From assembly GCA_016294105.1 (NCBI GenBank), contig JAEDCN010000007.1, positions 1 to 64,000 on the forward strand: a stretch of DNA of 64,000 bases, given 5' to 3'. The position numbers and the translations under genes are program-made. Source of the stretch: Treponema sp. Lineage in GTDB: Bacteria > Spirochaetota > Spirochaetia > Treponematales > Treponemataceae. The notes under the pieces were generated by a model that had not been told where the DNA came from, did not search any database, and worked only from the letters and a program-made list of their open reading frames with translations. Positions 35,174 through 43,536 of this stretch are shown here, piece by piece (the stretch's first letter is position 1; every line of letters starts with the position of its first letter).

Positions 35174-36293
35174 GTAGATACTCCATAAATGCTGCTTTGT
35201 TTTGTTGTGGTGTTGTGGTGGGGCGGCCTAAGTCTGGACGAGCACCCTTTGCCACTAGAATTTCTAGGAAGGCTGTTCCTGCACTGCTGGAAAGCTCTTT
35301 TAAAGCCTCTGAGAGATTAGGCTTGTTTGCTACTGAAGCTGCCTTCGTGTAACCGCACGCCTTGGCTATCCCACATAAATCCACCTGTTGTCCTACGGTA
35401 GGCTGGCCTCCCACTGAGTCGTGGGCTCCGTTGTTCAGTACGACGTGAATAAGGTTCTTTGGTGCCCGTGTTCCGATAGTGGTCATGCCTCCCATTTGCA
35501 TGAGGGTGGCGCCATCTCCATCGAGGCAGTAGACAGGGCGATTTGGCTTGCTCAAGGCAATGGCCAGTGCGATTTGGCTTGCATATCCCATGGAGCCTAC
35601 GGTCAGAAAATCTGACTGGTGGGATTGTCCCAGCTTTTCCCTCAGTTCAAAAAGTTCTCGGCTGGCCATGCCTGTGGTGGATACAAAGATGGCATTTTCT
35701 GGTGCGGAACCAATGACTGTCTCTATGGCCTCCTCCCGCTTCAGTGTAGCCTTGTCCGGAATGGTGGAAATAAGCTTGTAGTCGGCAAAGCACCCCTTTT
35801 TTACCACCAAGGCATAGGGGGCTGAGTGTTTTCTCATGTAGCAGTAGGCTTCCTCCAGCTGTTTTTCCAGCTCATCTCCATTCTCAGTTAGAATCTGATA
35901 GGGAATACCCATTGCGTCTAAAAGAGAGCAGGTAACCTTACCTTGTTTGATATGCTGCGGCTCATCGTGTACCCCAGGCTCTCCCCGCCAGCCAATGAGG
36001 AGCAACAAAGGAATTTTGTATACATCGGAATCCGCCAAGGACAACAGTGGATTGATGGCGTTTCCTTGCCCTGAGTTTTGCATATAGACCAGGGGAATTG
36101 AGCCTGTGGCAAAATGGTGTCCACTGGCCAGTGCGATGGCACAGCCTTCATTGGGAGCAATGATGTGGTTGTTTTCGTCAGTGTGGTCTGTCACATAGGC
36201 ACAAAAGCTTTTGAGCAGGGAGTCGGGAACTCCTGTAAAGAAGCTTGTCCCTCGCTGGGCAAGGGCACTGTAAAAAAAATCAGGCTTTAACAT
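35166..36293 (-). CDS. aepY: Phosphonopyruvate decarboxylase
   Basis: 375 residues from the ATG at 36293 (GAGGA five bases upstream). ThDP-dependent: FYSALAQRGTSFFTGVPDSL at the start, NEGCAIALASGHHFATG (catalytic Glu), QNSGQGNAINPLLSL, GWRGEPGVHDEPQH, and the C-terminal ThDP motif CLDGDGATLMQMGGMTTIGT with NNGAHDSVGGQPT. Converts phosphonopyruvate to phosphonoacetaldehyde, pulling the unfavourable mutase step forward. Second gene of the aepX-aepY-pntC/aepZ operon. Confidence 0.92.
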   Translation of the reverse strand: MLKPDFFYSALAQRGTSFFTGVPDSLLKSFCAYVTDHTDENNHIIAPNEGCAIALASGHHFATGSIPLVYMQNSGQGNAINPLLSLADSDVYKIPLLLLIGWRGEPGVHDEPQHIKQGKVTCSLLDAMGIPYQILTENGDELEKQLEEAYCYMRKHSAPYALVVKKGCFADYKLISTIPDKATLKREEAIETVIGSAPENAIFVSTTGMASRELFELREKLGQSHQSDFLTVGSMGYASQIALAIALSKPNRPVYCLDGDGATLMQMGGMTTIGTRAPKNLIHVVLNNGAHDSVGGQPTVGQQVDLCGIAKACGYTKAASVANKPNLSEALKELSSSAGTAFLEILVAKGARPDLGRPTTTPQQNKAAFMEYLHD

Positions 36294-36301
36294 GAAAATC
36301 C

Positions 36302-37603
36302 TCACTTTGTTCCTGGAATCAATTCCAGAATCTGTTTGATGGGCATACAGAGTTTGTCTGCCTCCAGACTTCGCTCTGATTCTAATATAGTGCGGGCCAC
36401 CCGTTCCATGGCAGGATAGCTGGCACGGAGCATGTGGTTTGCATAGATGATGATATTGGCTCCCCACTCAACCAATTCGGACTCAAGGAACTGGTTGTAG
36501 GTGGTGGGAACCAATACTATCGGTATTGTTGGATATTCTCCACGGAATCGTTGGCAGAACTCCTTGATGTCCATGCCGCTTTTGTCCTTTGAGTGAATCA
36601 TTACACCGTCTGCACCTGCTCCCACTGCAGCATAGGCCTTGTCCAGGGCTTGGTCAACAGAGTATCCTGCAATAATTTCTTCGATTCGGGCAATAATCAT
36701 AAAGTCTTCTGTAACCTGGGCTCTTTTTCCTGCGGAGATTTTTTCACAGAATTCTTCTTTCGTGGCTAGCACTTGTACCGCCTCTGTGCCAAAAAGAGAA
36801 TTCTTTTTCAAACCCTTTTTGTCCTCCACAATAACTGCGGAAACTCCGTTTCGTTCCAGCGTGCGAACAGTAAACACAAAGTGTTCTGGAATGCCGCCGG
36901 TGTCTCCGTCAAAAATGATGGGTTTGGTGGTGCACTCAAGGATATCCGTTAGGCTTTGGAGGCGAGTGGTGAGGTCCACGGCTTCAATATCAGGCTTTCC
37001 CTTGCAGGTGGAATCCGTAAGGGAGGAGGACCACATGCCGTCAAAACGGTGAATTCCGTCATTTTTTTCCACTTCCAAGTGTTCTATGATAAGGCCGCTC
37101 AATCCAGAATGAGCCTCCATTATCCGAACAACCTTTTTTGCTGCTAGCAAACGCCGTAGACTGGCACGTCGTACATCCGGTGTGGTTCCGATGCCGGCGG
37201 CATTCTCCACGAGACTTGTGGAATTGATTCCCTGGGTATAAGGAATTTCCACCACTTGCCCCTGCCATTCTGCCATGACAGCAAAAACCTCCTCTCTAAT
37301 CTTTGAAAGATAGTTATGCTGCCAATCGTCGCCGTGAATCATGATGTCGGGTTTGTATTTTTTTAGATTGGGTACATAGCTCCAATCTTCCTGGGGTACA
37401 ACTTTCGCCACTCCCTTTATGCTTTCAATGACCTGCTTGCGTTGCTCATAGGAAAGATAGGGAAGTCTCTTGTGGTTCACAATGGCGCTGTCGGTCAACA
37501 AGCCAACTGTCAATTCTCCCAGCTGGGCTCCCCGGGTGATTATGTTGATAATACCAGGATGGATAATATCACCTGTAATGCCAAGGTAAACGGTTTTATT
37601 CAT
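36302..37603 (-). CDS. aepX: Phosphoenolpyruvate mutase with N-terminal cytidylyltransferase-like domain
   Basis: 433 residues from the ATG at 37603 (AAGGAG seven bases upstream). Residues 1-140 are a nucleotidyltransferase-like fold (VYLGITGDIIHPGIINIITR, here with HPGI in place of the usual HxGH-type motif, and IMIHGDDWQ). Residues 150-433 are the PEP mutase barrel: IIFDGDTGG at 230-237 and EDKKGLKKNS at 260-269, the latter diagnostic for the mutase versus isocitrate-lyase relatives. Makes phosphonopyruvate, the first C-P bond. The N-terminal domain is common in AEP-glycan clusters; its role is unsettled. Divergent from the importer operon. Confidence 0.92.
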   Translation of the reverse strand: MNKTVYLGITGDIIHPGIINIITRGAQLGELTVGLLTDSAIVNHKRLPYLSYEQRKQVIESIKGVAKVVPQEDWSYVPNLKKYKPDIMIHGDDWQHNYLSKIREEVFAVMAEWQGQVVEIPYTQGINSTSLVENAAGIGTTPDVRRASLRRLLAAKKVVRIMEAHSGLSGLIIEHLEVEKNDGIHRFDGMWSSSLTDSTCKGKPDIEAVDLTTRLQSLTDILECTTKPIIFDGDTGGIPEHFVFTVRTLERNGVSAVIVEDKKGLKKNSLFGTEAVQVLATKEEFCEKISAGKRAQVTEDFMIIARIEEIIAGYSVDQALDKAYAAVGAGADGVMIHSKDKSGMDIKEFCQRFRGEYPTIPIVLVPTTYNQFLESELVEWGANIIIYANHMLRASYPAMERVARTILESERSLEADKLCMPIKQILELIPGTK

Positions 37604-37703
37604 AACATTACTCCTTGTAATAAAGAAGAGCTTTGCACCCATTGGAGAATCCTCCACAATGGGGAGCCGTCTGTTGCCAAATATTTTATCTAATAACAAG
37701 GTC

Positions 37704-37733
37704 TTGTTCAATAGTAGTGTCTTATGATACAAT
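37704..37733 (+). promoter_or_regulatory. Probable promoter of the ABC importer operon
   Basis: TTGTTC (37704-37709), 18 bases, TACAAT (37728-37733), 32 bases before the ATG at 37766. It lies in the 162-base divergent region shared with aepX, a likely place for the HTH regulator encoded downstream to bind. Confidence 0.5.
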
Positions 37734-37765
37734 TTTGAACGAAAAGAAGGGGGCAACGGCTTTTT

Positions 37766-38539
37766 ATGTCTAAAAATAAACTTTCTATTCAGGGATTGAA
37801 CAAGACCTTTGGACAAAAGTCTGTATTGAAAAATCTTGACTTTACTGTGGAATCAGGAGAATTCTTGTCAATTCTTGGTCCTTCCGGTTGTGGAAAAACT
37901 ACCTTGTTAAGAATTCTCATAGGTCTTGAAAAATCAGACAGTGGTTCTATCTGCAAGGATGGCAAGGACATTACTTCTATACATCCCTCCAAGCGGGGAA
38001 TGGGAATTGTTTTCCAGAATTATGCCCTGTTCGAAAATATGACCGTTTTGCAGAATGTTGAATATGCCCTGCTTCATGATAAAGAAAGACGAAAAAATCA
38101 AACTGCCGCCCAAATCCGAGAAATTGCAGAAAAAACTATAGCTGATGTAGGGCTTTCTGAGCACATAAACAAAAAGCCTGTCCAGCTTTCTGGAGGACAG
38201 CAGCAGCGGGTGGCCGTTGCCCGAACACTGGCAATGAATCCTGAAATCATCCTTTTTGACGAGCCCATGAGTGCTTTAGACGTGGATACACGGTTGGCCC
38301 TTCGTTCTGAGTTAAAGAGAATTCAAAAGGCTTACGGCAGCACCATGATTTACATTACCCACGACCAGGAGGAGGCCTTTGCCATGTCCGACAGGATTAT
38401 GATTATGGATTCCGGCATCATCCACCAGCTGGATACGCCGGAAAGGATAGTGGCTAGCCCCGCCGATGACTTTGTCTCCACCTTTGTACTCAACAATCTG
38501 AAGATAAAGCTGGATTCGTTGATAAAGTATGTGAGGTGA
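37766..38539 (+). CDS. ABC transporter ATP-binding protein, FbpC/PhnT-like
   Basis: 257 residues. Walker A GPSGCGKTT at 38-46, Q-loop VFQNYALFENMTV, signature LSGGQQQRVAVARTLA, Walker B IILFDEPMSALD, H-loop YITHDQEEAFAMSDRI. Shorter than FbpC/PotA because the C-terminal TOBE regulatory domain is missing. Powers import through the two-domain permease encoded next. With the substrate-binding protein at 41056 it forms a complete importer; AEP is the likely substrate from context, but iron or polyamines cannot be excluded from this protein alone. Confidence 0.85.
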   Translation: MSKNKLSIQGLNKTFGQKSVLKNLDFTVESGEFLSILGPSGCGKTTLLRILIGLEKSDSGSICKDGKDITSIHPSKRGMGIVFQNYALFENMTVLQNVEYALLHDKERRKNQTAAQIREIAEKTIADVGLSEHINKKPVQLSGGQQQRVAVARTLAMNPEIILFDEPMSALDVDTRLALRSELKRIQKAYGSTMIYITHDQEEAFAMSDRIMIMDSGIIHQLDTPERIVASPADDFVSTFVLNNLKIKLDSLIKYVR

Positions 38540-38543
38540 TCTC

Positions 38544-40145
38544 GTGTTGAGCAGAGCAAATCCCTTTGATAGCAACAGAACTGTGATGACGAAGGTCTTG
38601 CTGGCCACATTCTTTGTGGTGGTGGTGATTCTTCCCCTCGTTACCATGATGACGTATTTGTTCAAGGCCAATGCCGGAGCAGTGGTAGCCTCCCCCCAGT
38701 TCAAGACCGCCTTGAGTAATTCCCTTGTGGCCACCGTAACAGCCACCATCATTTCTGTGGTGCTGGCGTATATGCTGGCTCTCTGTGTCGTCAGAACTCA
38801 GATTCGGCACAAGACGGTGATTACGGTGCTCATTACCCTGCCTATGCTGATTCCCTCCGTCTCCCACGGCATGGGGCTGATTCTCCTGTTCGGTTCCAAT
38901 GGTCTTGTTACCACAACCTTGGGGTCAAGCTCCTCCATCTACGGATTCAAGGGTGTGGTGCTGGGCTCCGTAATGTACTCCTTTCCAGTGGCCTATCTGA
39001 TGATTTCAGACATCTTGAAATATCAGGACTATACGCCCTACGAAGCCTGCAAGGTACTGAACATTACGGGATTGAATCGGTTTCATGCCGTGACGCTGCC
39101 CTATCTGCGCAAACCCATGATTTCTGTGTTCTTTGCCACCTTCACCATGATTGTGACCGACTACGGTGTTCCCCTGATGATTGGGGGCAAGTTTATGACC
39201 CTGCCAGTTTTGATGTACCAGGAGGTCATCGGTTTGCTGGACTTTGGCAAGGGAGCTGTCATCGGGGCGTTTTTCCTGATTCCCGCAGTCATTGCCTTCA
39301 TCCTGGATCAGGTGAACAAGGACAAGGCCGCCGCAACCTTTACCAAGAAGCCCTTTCCCATACAGGTCTCATCGCCGATGCTGGTCTTGTCCCATAGCTT
39401 TTGCGTGCTGACAATCCTCTTTGTGCTGCTGCCGGTCTTGTCCTTCATCGTGCTGAGTGTCATCAAGAAGTATCCCATCAACATGGCCTTTACCCTGGAC
39501 CACATCCGAAAGACCATGAACACTGGCGGCCTCCAGTACTTGGGCAACTCGTTGCTCATTGCCCTGCTGACCTCTGTGGTGGGAACGGTCCTTGCCTTTG
39601 GAGTTGGGTATTTTTCCTCCCGCTCCAAGGGGAGGATGTCGAGGTTCCTTCACATGGTGGCCATCACTGCCCTGGCCATTCCGGGCTTGGTGCTTGGTCT
39701 GTCATACATGCTCTTCTTCAAGGGAACCTTCCTGTATGCTACCTTTGCTATTTTAATTTTAGTGAACACCATGCACTTTTTTGCCTCTCCCTATTTGATG
39801 GCCTACAATTCCTTTTCAAAAATTAACACGAATCTGGAGGCGGTGGCCCAAACTCTGGGAATTACAAAGCTTCTTTTGATAAAGGATGTTTTTATTCCCC
39901 AAATGGCTGGAACTATTCTGGAAATGTTCTCGTATTTCTTCGTGAATTCCATGATGACCATTTCTGCTGTGTCATTTTTGGCAACTGCTGCCAACAAGCC
40001 CCTGTCCCTGATGATAAACCTGTTCCAGGCACAGATGGTGGTAGAAGGAGCTGCCTTTGTGTCTCTGACAATTCTTGCAGTAAATCTTATCGTTAAGTTC
40101 ATTGTGTATGTTCTTGGGAAAAAACTTGTTTCAGGCAGGGCTTAG
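38544..40145 (+). CDS. ABC transporter permease, two fused membrane domains
   Basis: 533 residues, GTG start with GAGGTGAT upstream. About 12 membrane helices in two halves. Each half has an EAA loop for contact with the ATPase: PYEACKVLNITGLNRFHAVT near 167-186 and NLEAVAQTLGITKLLLIKDV near 430-450. The fused layout is typical of FbpB/ThiP/AEP-type permeases. This gene is GC-richer than its neighbours, more like the pyr/liv region. Confidence 0.88.
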   Translation: MLSRANPFDSNRTVMTKVLLATFFVVVVILPLVTMMTYLFKANAGAVVASPQFKTALSNSLVATVTATIISVVLAYMLALCVVRTQIRHKTVITVLITLPMLIPSVSHGMGLILLFGSNGLVTTTLGSSSSIYGFKGVVLGSVMYSFPVAYLMISDILKYQDYTPYEACKVLNITGLNRFHAVTLPYLRKPMISVFFATFTMIVTDYGVPLMIGGKFMTLPVLMYQEVIGLLDFGKGAVIGAFFLIPAVIAFILDQVNKDKAAATFTKKPFPIQVSSPMLVLSHSFCVLTILFVLLPVLSFIVLSVIKKYPINMAFTLDHIRKTMNTGGLQYLGNSLLIALLTSVVGTVLAFGVGYFSSRSKGRMSRFLHMVAITALAIPGLVLGLSYMLFFKGTFLYATFAILILVNTMHFFASPYLMAYNSFSKINTNLEAVAQTLGITKLLLIKDVFIPQMAGTILEMFSYFFVNSMMTISAVSFLATAANKPLSLMINLFQAQMVVEGAAFVSLTILAVNLIVKFIVYVLGKKLVSGRA

Positions 40146-40156
40146 AGGGATAGACA

Positions 40157-41041
40157 ATGACATTCAAGGAATTTGAGGTGCTGCAGAAGCTCGCCTCTGC
40201 AGAAAAAAAACTGTCTCAAAGAGAGCTTGCCCGTGAAACAGGCTTTTCTGTGGGAACTGTAAATACCACAGTGGCTCACCTTTCACAACAAGGTCTTTTG
40301 CAGGATGGTTGTATTACTGCTGCGGGCATTGATGCTCTGGAACCATATCGTGTAAAAAGGGCGATTATTCTTGCAGCGGGATTTGGGGAACGACTGGTTC
40401 CCATCACCTTGAATACGCCAAAGCCCTTGGTGCGGGTGAAAGGTGAGCGAATTATTGACTCCATTTTGGATGCAGTAGTTGCAGCTGGAATTGAGGAGAT
40501 TTATCTTGTACGTGGCTATCTGTCCGAGCAGTTCGATCAGCTTCTGTATAAGTATCCCAACATTAAGTTTGTGGAAAATCCTGCATACAATGAAGCAAAT
40601 AATATTTCTTCTGCCATGTGTGTGAGATACCTCTTAGGCAATTCATATGTCTGTGAAGGTGATATTCTCTTGCATAATCCAAAAATTATTCAGAAATATC
40701 AGTATCAGTCAAACTACTGCGGAATCAAAGTAGATAGAACTGACGATTGGTGCTTATTTGAAAATAAGGGACGAATAACTGGTGTTGCTGTTGGTGGTGA
40801 AAATTGTCATCAAATGATGGGTATTTCCTATTGGACAGAGGATGATGGAAAGCGACTAGGGGACTGTATCAAGAAAGTGTATGAAATGCCCGGTGGAAAG
40901 GAGCGTTACTGGGATCAGGTAGCATTACAATACTTTGTAGATGACTTTAATATTGCTATTCGTGAATGTTCAGCTGAGAATTTTATCGAAATCGATACCT
41001 TTAATGAACTTAAAGCTATAGATAGCGTCTATGACGTTTAA
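40157..41041 (+). CDS. Winged-helix regulator domain fused to a LicC/PntC-like nucleotidyltransferase
   Basis: 294 residues. Residues 1-60: winged helix-turn-helix (FEVLQKLASAEKKLSQRELA, RETGFSVGTVNTTVAHLSQQ). Residues 67-294: LicC-type cytidylyltransferase (RAIILAAGFGERLVPITLNT, then PKPLVRV; NNISSAMCVRYLLGNSYVCE, GDILLHNPK; YWDQVALQYFVDDFN; FIEIDTFNELKAI). LicC makes CDP-choline from phosphocholine; PntC enzymes of the same fold make CMP-AEP. The fusion suggests an enzyme that also senses substrate and regulates its own import operon; that is inference. It lies between the permease and binding-protein genes. Confidence 0.8.
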   Translation: MTFKEFEVLQKLASAEKKLSQRELARETGFSVGTVNTTVAHLSQQGLLQDGCITAAGIDALEPYRVKRAIILAAGFGERLVPITLNTPKPLVRVKGERIIDSILDAVVAAGIEEIYLVRGYLSEQFDQLLYKYPNIKFVENPAYNEANNISSAMCVRYLLGNSYVCEGDILLHNPKIIQKYQYQSNYCGIKVDRTDDWCLFENKGRITGVAVGGENCHQMMGISYWTEDDGKRLGDCIKKVYEMPGGKERYWDQVALQYFVDDFNIAIRECSAENFIEIDTFNELKAIDSVYDV

Positions 41042-41055
41042 TAAGGAGAATTTGT

Positions 41056-42036
41056 ATGAAGAAATTGAAATTAGTTTTACTAAGTTTGGTAGTGTTGGTA
41101 GCTTTAACTAGCTGTGGAAAAAAGGGAACAGACATTGTCATTTATTCCTGTGCAGAAGATTATCGTAACGAGTTTTATCTGGCAGAGCTACAAAAGCAGT
41201 TCCCTGACTACAATTTTACCTTGGATTATCAGGGAAGTGGGCCTGCTGCCGCAAAATTAAAGGCAGAAGGATTGCAGACTCAGGGTGATATTCTGTTGTC
41301 TTGGGATTATACTTATTTGGAAATGCTTACAGATTTTTTAGCTGATATGAGTTATTTTGATGATTCAATTTTCTTGGATGATATGAAAGTTCCATCAAAA
41401 AAGTTTGTGGGGGAATATCGAAACTCTGGAGCTATTGTATTCAATACTGAACTTCTTGCTGAAAAGAATCTTCCAGAACCAAGTGCTTATGCAGATTTGA
41501 TAAAGAGTGAATATAAAGGTTTGCTTTCCATGCCTAATCCTAAAAGCTCTGGAACTGGTTATATGTTCTTGAAAAATTTGGTGAATGCATGGGGTGAAAC
41601 TGAAGCATTTGCCTATTTTGATAAGTTTGCTGAAAATGTAGTTCAGTTTACTTCATCTGGATCAGGTCCTTTGAATGCATTGGTACAAAAAGAAGCAGCC
41701 ATTGCCTTGGGTATGACTGGTCAGGCTGTTACCATGATAAATGAAGGAGCTCCCTTAAAAATCGTATTTTTTGAAGAAGGTGCCCCCTGTTCCCTTTATG
41801 GTCATGCTATGACAAAAAAGGCAGAAGGTCGGGATGATTATGACAAGCTGAAGGAAGTGTTTGATTACTTGGTAAAGGTTGTAACTCCTGCTTGTGATGC
41901 AAAGTTCTTCCCAGAGCAGGTTTTCGTAGACAAGGTTTTTTCTCTTCCCAACTATCCAGAAAATATTCCCTACGGAGATATGAGTAACAACACCACTGAA
42001 GAAAAAACTCGCCTCCTAGAAAAATGGAAGTACTAA
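41056..42036 (+). CDS. ABC transporter substrate-binding lipoprotein, FbpA/PhnS-like (possible AEP or phosphocholine binding)
   Basis: 326 residues. Signal peptide with lipobox VALTSC (Cys20). Mature part: DIVIYSCAEDYRNEFYLAEL, LDYQGSGPAAAKLKAEG, GDILLSWDYTYLEML, FVGEYRNSGAIVFNTELLAE, SMPNPKSSGTGYMF, FTSSGSGPLNALVQKEAAIA, which is the cluster-D fold used by iron and phosphonate binding proteins. The absence of the paired tyrosines of iron-binding FbpA and the aep genes nearby favour an organophosphonate. AAGGAG is eight bases before ATG; a terminator follows. Confidence 0.8.
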   Translation: MKKLKLVLLSLVVLVALTSCGKKGTDIVIYSCAEDYRNEFYLAELQKQFPDYNFTLDYQGSGPAAAKLKAEGLQTQGDILLSWDYTYLEMLTDFLADMSYFDDSIFLDDMKVPSKKFVGEYRNSGAIVFNTELLAEKNLPEPSAYADLIKSEYKGLLSMPNPKSSGTGYMFLKNLVNAWGETEAFAYFDKFAENVVQFTSSGSGPLNALVQKEAAIALGMTGQAVTMINEGAPLKIVFFEEGAPCSLYGHAMTKKAEGRDDYDKLKEVFDYLVKVVTPACDAKFFPEQVFVDKVFSLPNYPENIPYGDMSNNTTEEKTRLLEKWKY

Positions 42037-42058
42037 CAGCCTAAAACACTCACTTTAC

Positions 42059-42090
42059 AGCCAGCTTGGAAATACCCAGCTGGCTTTTTT
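42059..42090 (+). terminator. Terminator of the importer operon
   Basis: AGCCAGCT (42059-42066) pairs with AGCTGGCT (42078-42085), followed by TTTTT. It lies 23 bases beyond the binding-protein stop codon. Confidence 0.85.
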
Positions 42091-42216
42091 TATGTGTGAA
42101 AGTGGTAGCGGGTGTCCCGCCATTGTCCCAGTAGCATAGCAGATGAACAAAAGAACAGAGAGCTGGGGAACCTCCAATGCTGGCACTTTTGCGGGGGCAA
42201 GGCGTGCAAGCACGCG

Positions 42217-42359
42217 CCGAGACTCGCTAAAATCGCTCAATATATCGCGATTTTTCAGCTTTCAGCCGTCGCTCCTTGCAGCGGTTTCGCAGGGGCTCAA
42301 CCGAGACTCGCTAAAATCGCTCAATATATCACGATTTTCCGGCTTACAGCCGTCGCTCC
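42217..42359. repeat. Two 59-base direct repeats with an internal palindrome
   Basis: 42217-42275 and 42301-42359 share CCGAGACTCGCTAAAATCGC and TCAATATATC, then CGATTTT and GCCGTCGCTCC, about 52 of 59 bases. Inside each copy AAAATCG and CGATTTT form an inverted repeat. No open reading frame with family features crosses them. They sit in the 477-base gap 42037-42513 and look like a dispersed intergenic repeat of the host genome. Confidence 0.75.
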
Positions 42360-42397
42360 CTATCTACCCACAGTATAGCCTAATGAACGAAAGCGTT

Positions 42398-42484
42398 GGG
42401 GCAACAGGGAGGTTCCCTGAGCAGCCGAACTGTGAGCGTAGCGAAGTGCGAGGCTGATTAGGGTTTCCCTGTTGCCCCTTTTAC
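42398..42484. repeat. Long near-palindrome with 13-base perfect arms and T-rich end
   Basis: GGGGCAACAGGGA (42398-42410) and TCCCTGTTGCCCC (42466-42478) pair perfectly. An inner imperfect stem (CCCTGAGCAGCC with GGCTGATTAGGG) extends the cruciform. TTTTACTTT follows on the plus strand, so it could work as a terminator or as an insertion-type palindromic element. It ends about 20 bases before the pyrF -10 box. Confidence 0.7.
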
Positions 42485-42507
42485 TTTCAATTCACCTATG
42501 CTATACT
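42480..42507 (+). promoter_or_regulatory. Promoter of pyrF, leaderless configuration
   Basis: TATACT (42502-42507) is six bases before the ATG at 42514; TTTACT (42480-42485) with a 16-base spacer is the best -35. No Shine-Dalgarno lies in between. Confidence 0.55.
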
Positions 42508-42513
42508 GCCATC

Positions 42514-43473
42514 ATGAAAACTCACGCAATGCATCGCCTGCAGGAATCAGGCATTATAAACGGTCCGTTATGTGTGGGGCTGGATACAGATCCCAGCTAT
42601 CTTCCCAAATCTGTGCTGGAGGCATACAGTTCTCCTGCTCAAGCTGTGTTGGCTTATAACAAGGCCATTGTTCAGCGGCTTGTTTCTGCCAGTGGCCCTG
42701 CCTTGGCTGGTTGCTGTAAGGTGCAGATTGCCTATTACGAGGCTATGGGACTTGAAGGATTAAAGGCTTATGCTGAAACCCTGCGTCTGGTGCGGGATGC
42801 TGGTTTGCCAGTGATTGCGGACATTAAGCGTGGTGACATTGCGGATACTGCCAAGGCCTATGCTCGTGCCCATTTTACTGGGGATTTTGAAGCAGACATT
42901 ATCACCATTAATCCCTACATGGGCTTTGATACTTTGGAGCCCTTTACTGAATATGCCCATCAAGATAAGGGTGCAAAAGGAATGTTTGTTCTGCTACGAA
43001 CCTCCAATCCTGGCATGGTGCATTTGGAAAAGCTTACCTTGGACAAGTCCATTGCTGGATTTGAAGGAGAGGTGGTGCTTGATAGAGTCGGCGGTGAATT
43101 AAATCGGCTTGAAAAACTGTTCAAGGAAGAATATCCTACTGCTGGCTGTTCTCCTGTAGGGGCAGTAGTAGGCTGTACCGAGGAATCTGACGCTCGTCAG
43201 CTTCGTGATGCATATCCTGACATCTATTTCTTGATTCCAGGCTATGGTGCCCAAGGTGGTGCTGCTCGAATTGCTGCAACCCTGCTGGATAAGGCTGGGG
43301 GAACTGTTAATTCATCCCGTGGCATTCTCTGTGCCTGGAAAAAGGACGAAAAGCTTGCCCAAAAGGCTGCTGAAAATAAGCTTACCGTGGAAGATATTGC
43401 TGATTCAGCTGCCGCCGCCGCTGCAGAGTCCAAGGCAGACCTGTTAAATGCCGTTAAGCTGCTAAAAGCCTAA
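42514..43473 (+). CDS. pyrF: Orotidine 5'-phosphate decarboxylase, type 2
   Basis: 319 residues from the ATG at 42514. Decarboxylates OMP to UMP, the last step of de novo pyrimidine synthesis. The active-site block reads ADIKRGDIADTAKAYA near 110-125 (Asp-Lys-Asp); LCVGLDTDPSYLP near 17-29 and VGCTEESDARQLRD and FLIPGYGAQGG are typical of the longer type 2 enzymes. The C-terminal Ala-rich helix (SAAAAAAESKADLL) is usual. pyrK-pyrD follows after a hairpin. Preferred start supported by the -10 box six bases upstream. Confidence 0.92.
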   Translation: MKTHAMHRLQESGIINGPLCVGLDTDPSYLPKSVLEAYSSPAQAVLAYNKAIVQRLVSASGPALAGCCKVQIAYYEAMGLEGLKAYAETLRLVRDAGLPVIADIKRGDIADTAKAYARAHFTGDFEADIITINPYMGFDTLEPFTEYAHQDKGAKGMFVLLRTSNPGMVHLEKLTLDKSIAGFEGEVVLDRVGGELNRLEKLFKEEYPTAGCSPVGAVVGCTEESDARQLRDAYPDIYFLIPGYGAQGGAARIAATLLDKAGGTVNSSRGILCAWKKDEKLAQKAAENKLTVEDIADSAAAAAAESKADLLNAVKLLKA

Positions 43474-43478
43474 ATCAC

Positions 43479-43515
43479 AATCCCCATTTCAGCTTTGAAG
43501 TGGGGATTTATTTTA
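43479..43515 (+). terminator. Stem-loop between pyrF and pyrK-pyrD
   Basis: AATCCCCATTTC (43479-43490) pairs with GAAGTGGGGATT (43497-43508) with minor wobble, followed by TATTTTAT. It may end part of the pyrF transcripts or act as an attenuator; the next gene begins 21 bases later. Confidence 0.55.
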
Positions 43516-43536
43516 TAATATTTATAAGGAGTTACC

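Noticed and set aside
42217..42359. CRISPR-like repeat pair
   Set aside because: Only two 59-base copies, with internal palindrome and no array.
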